From NCBI RefSeq assembly GCF_026684035.1, contig NZ_CP113361.1, positions 2,416,715 to 2,480,714 of the forward strand: DNA of 64,000 nt. Reading direction: 5' to 3'. Positions 42,765-52,341 of the stretch are shown one piece after another. The translations under genes and the position numbers were made by a program. This stretch comes from Methanogenium organophilum. GTDB lineage: Archaea > Halobacteriota > Methanomicrobia > Methanomicrobiales > Methanomicrobiaceae. Position 1 is the first letter of the stretch. Every line of letters starts with the position of its first letter. The notes under the pieces were generated by a model that saw only the letters and a program-made list of their open reading frames with translations, was not told where the DNA came from and searched no databases.

Positions 42765-43450
42765 CTACCGGGTCAATGGATGCATTTCTTCATCCGTTTC
42801 AAACCGGCTGATACCTTTCAGTATGGCAGGCATCACGAGCATTGCTCCCATCAGGGAATATCCAACGGTGATGACCGTTGTTGTGCCAAAATTACTGATT
42901 ATTTTGAATGCCGACATGATGAGTGCGGAAAAGCCGAATACGGTTGCCAGTCCGGATATGGTAATTGCAGTCCCGATTTTTTGAACGGAGCGTGCGATGG
43001 AGGAATATCAGGGTCAGCTGATTGGACAGGAGATAGCGTTTGGCAACGTCCGGGTGAATCCGGGAAAGAATTGTTGATATTTCAGCCTTGTTTGTCGGGA
43101 CATTCCCGTTATTGAGCTGAACAATGAGTTAGGTCACGCTGGAAGATGGTTCAGGATAGGTTTCATTGTCCGGGTCCTGCCGGAGATTGTGGATATAGGC
43201 TATCACATCGATGTCTGTGATGTCATTGCCTTCGACGATGACAATTACCGATGAGGTGCTGAACGTGTCCGGGTATTTGTTTAATATTGTGCTGCGTGGT
43301 GTAACTCTTCCGACATAGGTTTCTCTACCGGTCTCCATCGTGAGCGTTTGTAGTGCCATGGAGTGAGAGGAGTATACGCACACCAACTGCCGCTGTAACA
43401 ATCCATGGTGCCATATCAGCCAGATCTGCCAGTAGTGCGAACGGTGAGCG
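42765..43450 (-). pseudogene. Decayed RND/MMPL (HAE3) exporter with large internal deletion
   Basis: On the minus strand, broken frames match both ends of the intact exporter at 1639-3978. N-terminal part: TLTMETGRETYVGRVTP, SSVIVIVEGNDITDIDVIAYI, then LNNGNVPTNKAEISTILSRI after a frameshift. C-terminal part: VQKIGTAITISGLATVFGF, SALIMSAFKIISNFGTTTVI, SLMGAMLVMPAILKGISRF and a stop at 42765. The two parts are fused after about 40 residues, so some 500 middle codons are missing. Another shift occurs in the first helix (ADMAPWIVTAAVGV). Confidence 0.8.
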
Positions 43451-43617
43451 CAGGTTGGTTCCCCCTTATACTGATAGATTGGAATGGCAGGTTTATAGAT
43501 CGAGGCGTCATAAAACAGGAACGGTGAACAAAATCCAAAGGTCTGTCTGCGGGGTACTGAGAGACAACTCTTCCACCGGGCGCAAGAGATTTATCTCGCG
43601 GGGATAATAGAGGGTCC

Positions 43618-43887
43618 ATGGCTGTTTACCTGGGCAGGGCAGAGGTCAAGAAGAAAACCGAAGAACTGTTTGAAATATGCTCGCCTGAAAAGGTTTTGGA
43701 TATGGAGAAAGAGCTTATTAAATTAGGCTATATTCAGAGGGGATCGGACCCTGCATCGGCGGAGTTCCAGCACATGGAGGCGGGCCTGATGTTGGATGTC
43801 GAGTTCGGCGAGGATGGTGAGATACATTCATATGAGCTCCTGACAAGCGAGGAGATAGAAGAGAAACAACGAAAGTTCCGCTGGTAA
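43618..43887 (+). CDS. Small acidic hypothetical protein
   Basis: 89 residues, not recognised. It is charged and without membrane segments: two helices (EVKKKTEELFEICS, VLDMEKELIKLGY) then strands (GLMLDVEFGEDGEIHSYELL) and a final helix (SEEIEEKQRKFRW). The ATG follows GGGATAATAGAGGG. The open frame and composition look genuine. It is isolated between the RND relic and the YczE-like gene. Confidence 0.55.
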   Translation: MAVYLGRAEVKKKTEELFEICSPEKVLDMEKELIKLGYIQRGSDPASAEFQHMEAGLMLDVEFGEDGEIHSYELLTSEEIEEKQRKFRW

Positions 43888-44186
43888 CTTTCAGACGCCG
43901 GTATGCTTCCTGCGGTTTAGAGTCGGGAGCAGATCTCTGTATATATTCGGTATTTTATGTGAAAGCGAGATGAATTGCTATTTTGCACGGTATATCCTTT
44001 GCTATCCGGTTTGGGCGGGTATGCTGTCACAAAATACTATCTGTCCTGGTATCAGATGGGGTGTGCGGACGGTTCTGAAAATACCCGTTTTGAGCGGCGG
44101 TACCAGCAATTCCCTGCATTATTTTTGGAAAAAGCACGATTGGGACTGAGATATTGCGAAAAATTATCGGATTGTCGGAGGGGGGT
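43888..44186. other. Intergenic, no gene seen
   Basis: About 300 bases. A 71-codon rightward frame (43975-44190) begins with TTG, has no ribosome-binding site, and overlaps the 3' end of the YczE-like gene by a few bases. I do not count it as a gene. Confidence 0.5.
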
Positions 44187-44846
44187 CTAAACCCTAAAAA
44201 GTCCCGTACACTTTCCACCATTGAAGTATACAAAGACAGTACTGATTATTGTAATAATATACCCAACCAGGAGCGCAGAGATGATCGTCCCTTCCCCCAG
44301 GCCTTTCAGTGATCCGAATACAGAGTACGAAATAATTCCTGCCGTACAACAGAGCGACGTGTCAAAAGCAATCTTAATGTTTCCGAATTTTCTGCCGGTT
44401 TTATCCGCAATAATTTTTACGATGGCGTCACCCGGATAGATGAATGTCTTTGAGGATACCTCCAGATACACTCCCAGAGCCAGGACGACACAGCCGGATA
44501 GCAAAATAAGAATTCGTGATGTATACAACGAAGGCTGTACAAATACCAGTATCTGCATCCCCAGATCAATGAATATACCAAGGAGGAGACCTACAAATAT
44601 CTGCAAAAGCTGAATTTTCGGAAAGTTACTTCCCAATATCATGATTTCCAACAGGAGAAACAGGACACCCAGAAAGAATGCAAATGCCCCAAAGGTCACG
44701 GGAAATACCAGGCATAATACATAGGGAACGCTTGAAATCGGAGACGTTCCCAGGCACGATTTTGTAATGAGACTTATTCCCAGGCCCATAAGGAATAATC
44801 CGGCGAATAATACGAGATATTTTTTAATAATCGTAGTATTTGGCAT
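44187..44846 (-). CDS. YczE/YitT-like integral membrane protein
   Basis: 219 residues with five membrane helices. The order LFLMGLGISLITKSCLGTSPISSVPYVL, GLLLGIFIDLGM, LALGVYLEVSSKTFIYPGDAIVKIIADKTGRKFGNIKIAFD and LGEGTIISALLVGYII is the pattern of YczE-type proteins (DUF6198). Function is not established; relatives have been linked to membrane or secretion phenotypes in Bacillus. Single gene, leftward. Confidence 0.75.
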   Translation of the reverse strand: MPNTTIIKKYLVLFAGLFLMGLGISLITKSCLGTSPISSVPYVLCLVFPVTFGAFAFFLGVLFLLLEIMILGSNFPKIQLLQIFVGLLLGIFIDLGMQILVFVQPSLYTSRILILLSGCVVLALGVYLEVSSKTFIYPGDAIVKIIADKTGRKFGNIKIAFDTSLCCTAGIISYSVFGSLKGLGEGTIISALLVGYIITIISTVFVYFNGGKCTGLFRV

Positions 44847-45126
44847 GTTTCAAGATCTTTTATATGTTAATGATATTGCAGGATATACTATTGCATACGG
44901 GCATTTTCGGGCCTCAGAACCCACTCCGGAGACGCATTTTGCTACTTGCTTCTTCGATTATGTATATTCAACGACCGCTCTTGAGAGGGTCCGGGGCATC
45001 TCAGCGAATCTCCGGGATGATCTCCATCAATACTGTCAGATCGAGTCGAATTACAACGTTTGGAAATGCAAATATCAAACCTATGAACAACTACGCTCCG
45101 ACAATAAAATCACAAAAAGAACAAAT

Positions 45127-45210
45127 GCGAGGGAAGGGATTCGAACCCTCGAACTTCTACAAGACTAGGCCCTGAACCTAGCGCCTTTGGCCAAGCTCGG
45201 CAACCCTCGC
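45127..45210 (-). tRNA. tRNA-Leu (anticodon CAG)
   Basis: 84 bases on the minus strand: acceptor GCGAGGG/CCCTCGC, anticodon stem CTAGG/CCTAG with loop TTCAGGG (anticodon CAG), long class II variable arm and a GGTTCGAATCC T-arm. No encoded CCA. It is similar in its arms to the tRNA-Leu(TAG) at 21741-21823. Confidence 0.96.
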
Positions 45211-45254
45211 GCCTAACATAATTAGCAGTCAAACAAAATAAAGATGTTTATTGG

Positions 45255-47096
45255 TTATTTTGTTTCCATATTCTTTTTGGTGATTTTTTCCATCTCTCTC
45301 TGTTTCAGTTCTTTTCTCCGAATTTTTCCGGAAATTGTCTTTGGGAGACTTTCTACAAATTCAATTGCCCGTGGATATTTGTAGGGAGCGGTTACTTTCT
45401 TGACATAATTCTGAATGTCATGGATAAGGGACTCTGAGGGCGTGTATCCGGGAGCGAGTATAACAAATGCCTTCACGATCTGACCCCGTATGACGTCCGG
45501 TGTTCCGATGACTGCCGCCTCCTGAACTGCCGGGTGTTCAATCAGGGCACTTTCCACCTCAAACGGTCCGATACGGTATCCGGATGCCTTAATCACATCA
45601 TCATCCCGGCCGACAAACCAGAAATATCCATCTTCGTCCGTGTATGCTTTGTCTCCCGTATAATAATACCCGTCACTGAAGGAACGTGCATTTTCGGCAT
45701 CATTATCAATATATTCCCGGAAGAGACCAACAGGTCGCGGATCGGTTTTTATTGCGATATGACCTTCCTGATGCGGTGCGGCGGGTTTTCCGTTGTCATC
45801 ATGAATTTCAATCTGCCATCCGGGCGCAGGTTTCCCCATCGAACCAAATCTGGGTTCCATACTGGGGAATGTTCCAATACAGAGTACCGTCTCTGTCTGA
45901 CCATACCCTTCATATATCGTATGGCCGGTCGCTTTTTTCCAGACCCGGATGACTTCGGGATTGAGGGGTTCACCGGCACTGCAACAATGGCGCAGCTCAC
46001 TGAAATCATATTTTTCCAGTTCTGCAAGGATCATCATCCGGTATATCGTAGGAGGAACACAGAACGTGGTAACACCATACTTTTCAATGATCGGAAGGAG
46101 CTCCGTTGCATGGAATTTGCCCCGAATATCATAGACCATGATGGCCGCACCCTCATTCCATTGGCCAAAGAGCTTCCCCCATGTGCTCTTTCCCCATCCG
46201 GTATCCGCCACGGTAAAATGAAGATCATTACTTCTCACGTCATGCCAGAACCGCCCGGTAACGATATGTCCGAGTGCATAACTATGGTCATGCAGCACCA
46301 TCTTCGGTTCTCCGGTTGTGCCTGATGTAAAGAAGATCAGCATGGGATCGGTTGATTTCGTACGTTTCAGTCCTTCAAACGGCACCAGTTTGCTGGAGAC
46401 AGGGGCCGGATATGCCAGCTCAACCGGGTAGCTGATCCATCCCTCCCGTTCGTCATCGATGATAAATTTCGATGCGAGAGACGGGCATTCGTCAAAGATT
46501 GCATCCACCTTGTGGGCATTCTCAGCATCGGTAATGACCATCTTGATGTCGGCTGCATTGATCCTATACTTCAGATCCTGTTCGGTGAGCATGGTTGGCG
46601 CCGGGCAATAGACAACGCCCATCTTGATCATACCCAGCACAAAGAACCACCATTCCGGAACACGCGGCAGCATAATAAGAACACGTTCCCCTTTTGCAGG
46701 GCCGTATTTTATGAGCATATTGGCGACCTGGTTTGAGAGGCGGGAAAGATCACGGAATGTGTATTTCTTCTCTTCACCTTTCTGATTGACCCAGATCATG
46801 GCGAGTTTATTCCGATCCTTCTGTGCCAGAGCATCAATGACGTCAAAACTGAAATTGTAATATTCGGGCACATCAATAGAAAAAGACCGATAGGTTTCAT
46901 CGTAATCGGTAATATTATGCCGGGGGAGATGTGCAATATCCCGGTTCATCTGGAGGATTCCACTTCCTTCAAGTTCCGGAAAATGTGTGGTGCACACTTC
47001 CGATATCCATTCTGAACGGGAAACTCCCTGATTCTTGCAATCATTATCTATTTTCTGGACAAGCTCATTGTCCATCGTAATTGAATATCGCACCAT
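45255..47096 (-). CDS. Acyl-CoA synthetase (AMP-forming) with N-terminal ribbon-helix-helix domain
   Basis: 613 residues. The first ~40, MVRYSITMDNELVQKIDNDC and the following GVSRSEWISEVC, look like a CopG/Arc ribbon-helix-helix DNA-binding domain (one strand, two helices). The ligase part then carries LIFFTSGTTGEPKMVLHD (P-loop), IYEGYGQTET, YYTGDKA, VGRDDDVIKASGYRIGPFEVE and KTISGKIRRKEL with the catalytic lysine. It activates acetate or medium-chain acids to acyl-CoA with ATP; the chain length is not known. It is a paralog of the gene at 47164-48894, which lacks the N-terminal domain, and may regulate its own cluster. Confidence 0.87.
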   Translation of the reverse strand: MVRYSITMDNELVQKIDNDCKNQGVSRSEWISEVCTTHFPELEGSGILQMNRDIAHLPRHNITDYDETYRSFSIDVPEYYNFSFDVIDALAQKDRNKLAMIWVNQKGEEKKYTFRDLSRLSNQVANMLIKYGPAKGERVLIMLPRVPEWWFFVLGMIKMGVVYCPAPTMLTEQDLKYRINAADIKMVITDAENAHKVDAIFDECPSLASKFIIDDEREGWISYPVELAYPAPVSSKLVPFEGLKRTKSTDPMLIFFTSGTTGEPKMVLHDHSYALGHIVTGRFWHDVRSNDLHFTVADTGWGKSTWGKLFGQWNEGAAIMVYDIRGKFHATELLPIIEKYGVTTFCVPPTIYRMMILAELEKYDFSELRHCCSAGEPLNPEVIRVWKKATGHTIYEGYGQTETVLCIGTFPSMEPRFGSMGKPAPGWQIEIHDDNGKPAAPHQEGHIAIKTDPRPVGLFREYIDNDAENARSFSDGYYYTGDKAYTDEDGYFWFVGRDDDVIKASGYRIGPFEVESALIEHPAVQEAAVIGTPDVIRGQIVKAFVILAPGYTPSESLIHDIQNYVKKVTAPYKYPRAIEFVESLPKTISGKIRRKELKQREMEKITKKNMETK

Positions 47097-47163
47097 CGTA
47101 GAATAATTTGGTGCGGGGAATGATAAAAGATGTGGTGGGATGCACCACGGGTAGATGAGATTA

Positions 47164-48894
47164 TTAATCGTCTTTGGATTTTTTCAGTTCCTCGTCACGC
47201 AGAACATTTCGTTTAATCTTGCCTGAGATGGTTTTGGGAAGCACGTCGACAAATTCAATCACCCGTGGATATTTATACGGTGCAGTCACCTGCTTCACAT
47301 GATTCTGCAGTTCTCTGATCAGTGGTTCCGAACCTTCAAATCCCTGATTCAGTACAATAAATGCCTTTACAACCATACCACGGATTCTGTCAGGCGTTCC
47401 GACAACTGCTGATTCCTGAACCGCCGGGTGTTCTAAGAGAGCGCTTTCCACCTCAAACGGTCCGATACGGTATCCGGAACTTTTTATGACATCATCATTT
47501 CTGCCAACGAACCAGAAGTAACCGTCTTCATCCCGGTAGGCTTTATCCCCGGTATAATAATATCCGTTCTGGAACGACTCCTTGTTTGCTTCAACGTTAT
47601 CTATATATTCCACAACAAGACCAACAGGGCGTGGATTGAGGGAAATTGCGATGCGACCTTCTTCATAATCAGCAACAGGATGGGCATCATCATCATGGAG
47701 TTCAATATGCCAACCGGGCGCTGGTTTCCCCATTGAACCCGGCTTGTGCTCAATGCATGGGAAGGTGGCAATAGCGCTGCATGTCTCTGTCTGGCCGTAT
47801 CCTTCGTAGATGGTATGCCCGGTCCCCTCTTCCCATACTTTGATCACTTCAGGGTTGAGCGGTTCACCGGCACTGCAGCAGTGGCGCAGTTCAGCAAGGT
47901 CATATTTTGCCAGATCAGCGATAATCAGCATCCGGTAGACTGTCGGCGGGCAGCAGAACGTCGTGACTTCATACTTTTCAATGAGCGGGAGAAGCTGCGT
48001 TGCATTGAATTTTCCCCATACATCATAAATCAGCAGACAGGCGCCCTGGATCCACTGTCCGAAGATTTTGCCCCACGCACATTTGGCCCATCCGGTATCC
48101 GAATAGGTAAAATGCACATCATTCTCCCGGACATCCTGCCATAACCGGGCTGTGACAATATGTCCCAGTGGGTAGGCATTGTTGTGCAGCACCATCTTTG
48201 GTTCACCGGTTGTGCCGGATGTGAAATAGATCAGCATCGGATCGGTTGAGCGGGTCCTGTTTGTATATGGCATACTGACCTTCCGGTGTGATACCGGTGC
48301 AGGGTATAACAGTTCGTTCTGATAACTGACCCACCCGTCCTTCTCGCCATCAACCAGGAACCGGGTCTGTAATGAGGGGCACTCTTCATGCACTTCGTCA
48401 ATCTTATCCGAATTTTCAAAATCTGTTATGATAAGACGGAAATTTCCTGCTTTGATTCTGTATTGAAGATCTTTTGGTGTTAGGAGCGATGGTACCGGAC
48501 AGACGACTGCACCAAGTTTGATTATTCCGATTACAAATATCCACCATTCCGGAATACGCGGCAGCATGATCATGACCCGGTCTCCTTTGTTAATGCTAAA
48601 TTTCAAAAGAATATTTGCTGCCATATTGGAGAGGTTCATCATATCCCGGAATGTGTATTTCTTCTCATCCCCGTCCTGATTCGCCCAAATCATCGCCAGT
48701 TTGTTTCTGTCACGCCGTGCCCAGTCGTCAATGACATCATACCCGAAATTGAAATATTCGGGCACATCAATGGAGAATGTACGATACATCTCATCGTAAT
48801 CTTCCATATTGTGTTCTGCATCCGCCATAGAATCACTAGCTATTTTTGATGTACGCGGGTAATAGTATTTCCTTCTCTCCAGATCATTGCGCAT
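47164..48894 (-). CDS. Acyl-CoA synthetase (AMP-forming), second paralog
   Basis: 576 residues with the same A-domain set as its neighbour: IYFTSGTTGEPKMVLHN, IYEGYGQTETCSA, YYTGDKAYRDEDGYFWFVG, DDVIKSSGYRIGPFEVE and LPKTISGKIKRNVL. The N-terminus (MRNDLERRKYYYPRTSKIAS) has no ribbon-helix-helix pattern; similarity begins at YDEMYRTFSIDVPEYFNF. It starts three bases after the Lhr stop and is 66 bases ahead of its paralog, so the leftward genes may be one transcript. Likely role: activating acetate or other fatty acids for assimilation. Confidence 0.9.
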   Translation of the reverse strand: MRNDLERRKYYYPRTSKIASDSMADAEHNMEDYDEMYRTFSIDVPEYFNFGYDVIDDWARRDRNKLAMIWANQDGDEKKYTFRDMMNLSNMAANILLKFSINKGDRVMIMLPRIPEWWIFVIGIIKLGAVVCPVPSLLTPKDLQYRIKAGNFRLIITDFENSDKIDEVHEECPSLQTRFLVDGEKDGWVSYQNELLYPAPVSHRKVSMPYTNRTRSTDPMLIYFTSGTTGEPKMVLHNNAYPLGHIVTARLWQDVRENDVHFTYSDTGWAKCAWGKIFGQWIQGACLLIYDVWGKFNATQLLPLIEKYEVTTFCCPPTVYRMLIIADLAKYDLAELRHCCSAGEPLNPEVIKVWEEGTGHTIYEGYGQTETCSAIATFPCIEHKPGSMGKPAPGWHIELHDDDAHPVADYEEGRIAISLNPRPVGLVVEYIDNVEANKESFQNGYYYTGDKAYRDEDGYFWFVGRNDDVIKSSGYRIGPFEVESALLEHPAVQESAVVGTPDRIRGMVVKAFIVLNQGFEGSEPLIRELQNHVKQVTAPYKYPRVIEFVDVLPKTISGKIKRNVLRDEELKKSKDD

Positions 48895-48897
48895 TAA

Positions 48898-51591
48898 TTA
48901 CCAGAAGCGGTGCGTTTTGATATAGGTGCGTTCCGCCTTGAGAATTTCCCGGTAAAAATCGTCGCCCTCACGCATTTTTGCAATTATCCGCGAAGCATTT
49001 TCCGGGCCGACCCCGCGTGCTGCAAGGGCTACAATTGCCTGTCTTCCGCTGGAAAGGACAATGTTTGCATTCTTCAGGAATTTTTTCTCAATCGCGCGCT
49101 CTTCGTCTGTTTTTTCGCGTTTTCGAACCGCCGGGATCAGTTCATCTTCCCACGGTTTCAGGGCTGCCACAAGACGTGCACCACATTTGGGGCACTGGGG
49201 CGGGTCTGTGATGCGGGACACCTTGGTGAGACTCTTCCATTTCCGGCAGTTCATGCAAAAGAGCAAAATATTATCGTCCTCAATCCTGCGCCGCACGGCG
49301 GCAATAATGGCCTGGTCTTCACTGGGTGGTGGAATAATATCCCGTGACGATGTCAGACCCTCGCGGCCGATTGCGGATAAGGGGGCAATTGTCACCGTTG
49401 TTTCTTCGGACTGTATCTGCCGCACCAGATGTGCCGCCCCCTCTGCATCCATAATGGTCGTAAAGAGTTCGCGATAGGTTTCTGCCTGGATTGGCGTTCC
49501 TTCAAATGTATCGAGCAGCCGGTGTATACTGATACGTTCATAGTCGGCATTCGGGTCAATGGCGCCGAATTTCTTTGCAATCTGGACAATTTTCCACTTA
49601 AAAAGGGCGGTATGTTTCATTGCAAGACGGAGAAGTCCTTCGATGTGTGCCGGATCAATTGAATAGAGCAGTTCACGAATGTTTGCGGCCCTGATCTGTG
49701 AGGGAAGACGGAAAAGAATCCGGTATGCCCCCACCTCAATACCCACGCTTGACCCGTAGCGTGCTGTCAGAAGAACGGAGATGACACGGGAGAGGGCCTC
49801 ATTTGCCTTGTGCCCTCCGCAGATATTCATCACAACTCCCTCATCGAAATGCTCAAGCGTCACACACCGATCCGTTGCGACGGGCGCATCGGCATCATCC
49901 ATTGATGTCAGAATATCGTCTGCATATGCCTCTGAGATGACACCGGCCCCGTACGCAGAGAATGATCGGGTTCGGCGGAGTTTCCCGGTCTCCTGTGCAA
50001 CGGCATAGGGAACCGGTATCTGTTCCCCTTCCCACGAAGGCAGTTCACCGCTTACCGAATGAGCCGGTTCAACGATAATTTTCCCGTCATCCAGATCAAC
50101 GACCTGCCAGAGCTGCCCTTTGACGATAAAGGATGCACCGGTATGAATCCATCCGATCACAAATGATTCATCAAGGGTTCCTACCGTGCGGCGTGAGACG
50201 AGATCAAAGATCTGCACTTTCCGTTCATCAGGTATCATCGAGAGATTGCCATACAGGTATGTCCGGCACCTCCCGGTGCGTATGAGGGTGTCCCCTTCCA
50301 TTTTTATCAGCCGGTGTTCTGCCATCTGCCTGCATACCTCAGGCACTGCATTCCCGCTGTCGGAAAATCCATATGCCCGTTCAATAATTGTTCTGGCCCG
50401 GACAATCGATACCTCACCATATTCTACCAAAAGTGCGGCAATCTGGTTTGCCAGCACATCCAGTGCGCCATGGATAATGCCGACATTCTCCGATGCATTC
50501 TGTTTTGCCCGGTTTGTAATCACCAGTGACTCACAAAGATCGTCAAATCCGGTGGCAAGTATCGTGCCGTGAGATACGGTATCCAGACGGTGCCCGGCCC
50601 GGCCGACACGCTGGAGGAGGCGTGACACCTCCCGTGGTGAACCAAACTGAATCACCCGTGAAATGTGTCCGATATCTATGCCCAGCTCCATGGACGAGGT
50701 ACAGATCAGGGAACGGATATCCCCCCGTTTAAACCGGTCCTCAGCGTCGATTCTGATCTCTTTTGAAAGGGAGCCGTGGTGCACGTCCACATCTCCGCGC
50801 CCATACAGGCGGTGTCCCAGTGCCTCACCGGTGGAACGCGTATTGACAAACAACAGTGAGGAATCCTCTTTTTCAATGCACCGTTCAACTGTTCGCACCT
50901 GGGAATCAAAATTATCTCCGGCAAATCTGACAGAGATATCCATGTGCGGCGCAGCCGGGATATTGACAATCGTATGGGGGCGTTTTGTTCCGGTGAGAAA
51001 TGATGCCACCTCTTCCGGGTTTCCTACCGTAGCAGAGAGGCCGATTCTCTGAAATTCTCCCGCATATTCCGCCAGACGTTCCAGTGCGATGGACAGCTGG
51101 GCGCCCCGTTTACTTCCGGCAAGTTCATGAATTTCATCAATGATGACATGCCTGACCTGTGGCAGATGTTCCCGGAGGCGTTTTCCGATAAAAAGCGCCT
51201 GCAGTGTCTCAGGTGTGGTAATAAGAAGATCCGGAGGATTTAGCGCCTGCTTTCTTCGTTCGTATTGGGAGGTATCGCCATGCCGGACTCCCACGGTTAA
51301 CCCCAGTTCATGGCACCACCATTTCAGGCGGGAGAGGATATCCCGGTTTAAGGCGCGGAGCGGGGTGATGTATATTGCCTTAAATCCGGTTCCCTGCAGA
51401 CGGAGAAGATTATCGAATACCGGAAGCATCGCACTTTCCGTTTTCCCGGTGCCGGTCGGTGCGATGAGCAGGAGATGATCTCCACCATAAATGGGGGGTA
51501 TAGCCTCCTGCTGTGTCTGTGAGAGTTCCTGAAAATCTCGTTTCAGGAGGGTTTCCTGTATCTCAGGGGATAACAGATTACGCGCGCTCAT
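48898..51591 (-). CDS. lhr: Lhr-type superfamily 2 DNA helicase
   Basis: 897 residues from the ATG at 51591, 14 bases inside the end of the phosphoesterase gene. Motifs: IAPTGTGKTESA (I), TPLRALNRD (Ia), VIIDEIHELAGSKRG (II, DEIH), GLSATVGN (III), VHHGSLSKEIR and SMELGIDIG (IV-V), QRVGRAGHR (VI). The winged-helix and Lhr-specific middle domains follow, and near the end lies a zinc ribbon, CMNCRKWKSL..CPKCGAR. Lhr-core proteins unwind 3'-tailed DNA or RNA:DNA hybrids and act in repair; the downstream acyl-CoA ligases appear unrelated. Confidence 0.93.
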   Translation of the reverse strand: MSARNLLSPEIQETLLKRDFQELSQTQQEAIPPIYGGDHLLLIAPTGTGKTESAMLPVFDNLLRLQGTGFKAIYITPLRALNRDILSRLKWWCHELGLTVGVRHGDTSQYERRKQALNPPDLLITTPETLQALFIGKRLREHLPQVRHVIIDEIHELAGSKRGAQLSIALERLAEYAGEFQRIGLSATVGNPEEVASFLTGTKRPHTIVNIPAAPHMDISVRFAGDNFDSQVRTVERCIEKEDSSLLFVNTRSTGEALGHRLYGRGDVDVHHGSLSKEIRIDAEDRFKRGDIRSLICTSSMELGIDIGHISRVIQFGSPREVSRLLQRVGRAGHRLDTVSHGTILATGFDDLCESLVITNRAKQNASENVGIIHGALDVLANQIAALLVEYGEVSIVRARTIIERAYGFSDSGNAVPEVCRQMAEHRLIKMEGDTLIRTGRCRTYLYGNLSMIPDERKVQIFDLVSRRTVGTLDESFVIGWIHTGASFIVKGQLWQVVDLDDGKIIVEPAHSVSGELPSWEGEQIPVPYAVAQETGKLRRTRSFSAYGAGVISEAYADDILTSMDDADAPVATDRCVTLEHFDEGVVMNICGGHKANEALSRVISVLLTARYGSSVGIEVGAYRILFRLPSQIRAANIRELLYSIDPAHIEGLLRLAMKHTALFKWKIVQIAKKFGAIDPNADYERISIHRLLDTFEGTPIQAETYRELFTTIMDAEGAAHLVRQIQSEETTVTIAPLSAIGREGLTSSRDIIPPPSEDQAIIAAVRRRIEDDNILLFCMNCRKWKSLTKVSRITDPPQCPKCGARLVAALKPWEDELIPAVRKREKTDEERAIEKKFLKNANIVLSSGRQAIVALAARGVGPENASRIIAKMREGDDFYREILKAERTYIKTHRFW

Positions 51592-52336
51592 CTCCCACCA
51601 GTGCTCCCAGCCGGTCAATGTAGGTCCCGTCACTCAGGAATACTTCTGCACAGTCCACGTCAAAACACCGTGACACAGGACTTAGTCTGCTGACATGAAT
51701 TTTTCGTACATCAATGCCCCCAGCATATTCAAAGAATGCCGGCATGAAGAGGATGCGGGTATTTCTGCTGTTTTCATTTGAAACAAAGCCTGCACATCCT
51801 TCATTCACTTCTGCAAAAAGATATGCAGGTTGTGCCCGGAGTGCACATCCCACTTCGTCATAAAGGCTCACAACCGGATGATGGTGCCCACATACGATGA
51901 GATTCCCTGCTGATTCCGGAGGCAGATGCATATGCCCGTGCACATACCATGTACCGTCAATCAAGGCGCCGCGTTTTGGCAGCAGCTCTCCGGGGTTCAG
52001 GAATCGTTCAATACCGCCGTCATGATTTCCGGGTATCAGGCGGAACGGAATCTGATCCCTGATGGTCTCAAGAATCTGTGGGAGTTCGGTAAACTCCTGC
52101 CGGCTCATCATGGGAACAGAATGTTTCAGGTCCCCGAGGAAAAGAAGCATGTCAGGGGTTGTTTCCTCTATACAGGAACAGATCCGGCTCAGACGATCTG
52201 TGCTGTTACTTGCGATATGGACACCTTTGCGGGAAAAGCCGGATTCGGCACCAAAATGTGCATCTGCAATAACCAGTATCCTGCGTGAATTTTCCATAAA
52301 GAGTGCAGGTCCGGCGGAAATAAATTCAGGAGTCAT
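51578..52336 (-). CDS. Calcineurin-like phosphoesterase of the Lhr-linked family (COG1407)
   Basis: 252 residues from the ATG 52336, five bases after the preceding stop. Metal-binding motifs of the binuclear phosphoesterase fold are in order: VIADAHFG (DxH), FLGDLKHS (GD), IPGNHDGG (GNHD), VHGHMHLP and VCGHHHPV (GHxH). Members of this family sit beside lhr and RPA-associated genes in many euryarchaea, so it probably hydrolyses a nucleic-acid phosphoester in the same repair pathway. That is inference from conserved neighbourhood. Confidence 0.88.
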   Translation of the reverse strand: MTPEFISAGPALFMENSRRILVIADAHFGAESGFSRKGVHIASNSTDRLSRICSCIEETTPDMLLFLGDLKHSVPMMSRQEFTELPQILETIRDQIPFRLIPGNHDGGIERFLNPGELLPKRGALIDGTWYVHGHMHLPPESAGNLIVCGHHHPVVSLYDEVGCALRAQPAYLFAEVNEGCAGFVSNENSRNTRILFMPAFFEYAGGIDVRKIHVSRLSPVSRCFDVDCAEVFLSDGTYIDRLGALVGDERA

Positions 52337-52341
52337 CTCTG

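Noticed and set aside
44767..45175. Two rightward open frames of 111-133 codons
   Set aside because: They run across the tRNA-Leu(CAG) gene and the start of the YczE-like gene and contain tRNA sequence translated as protein.
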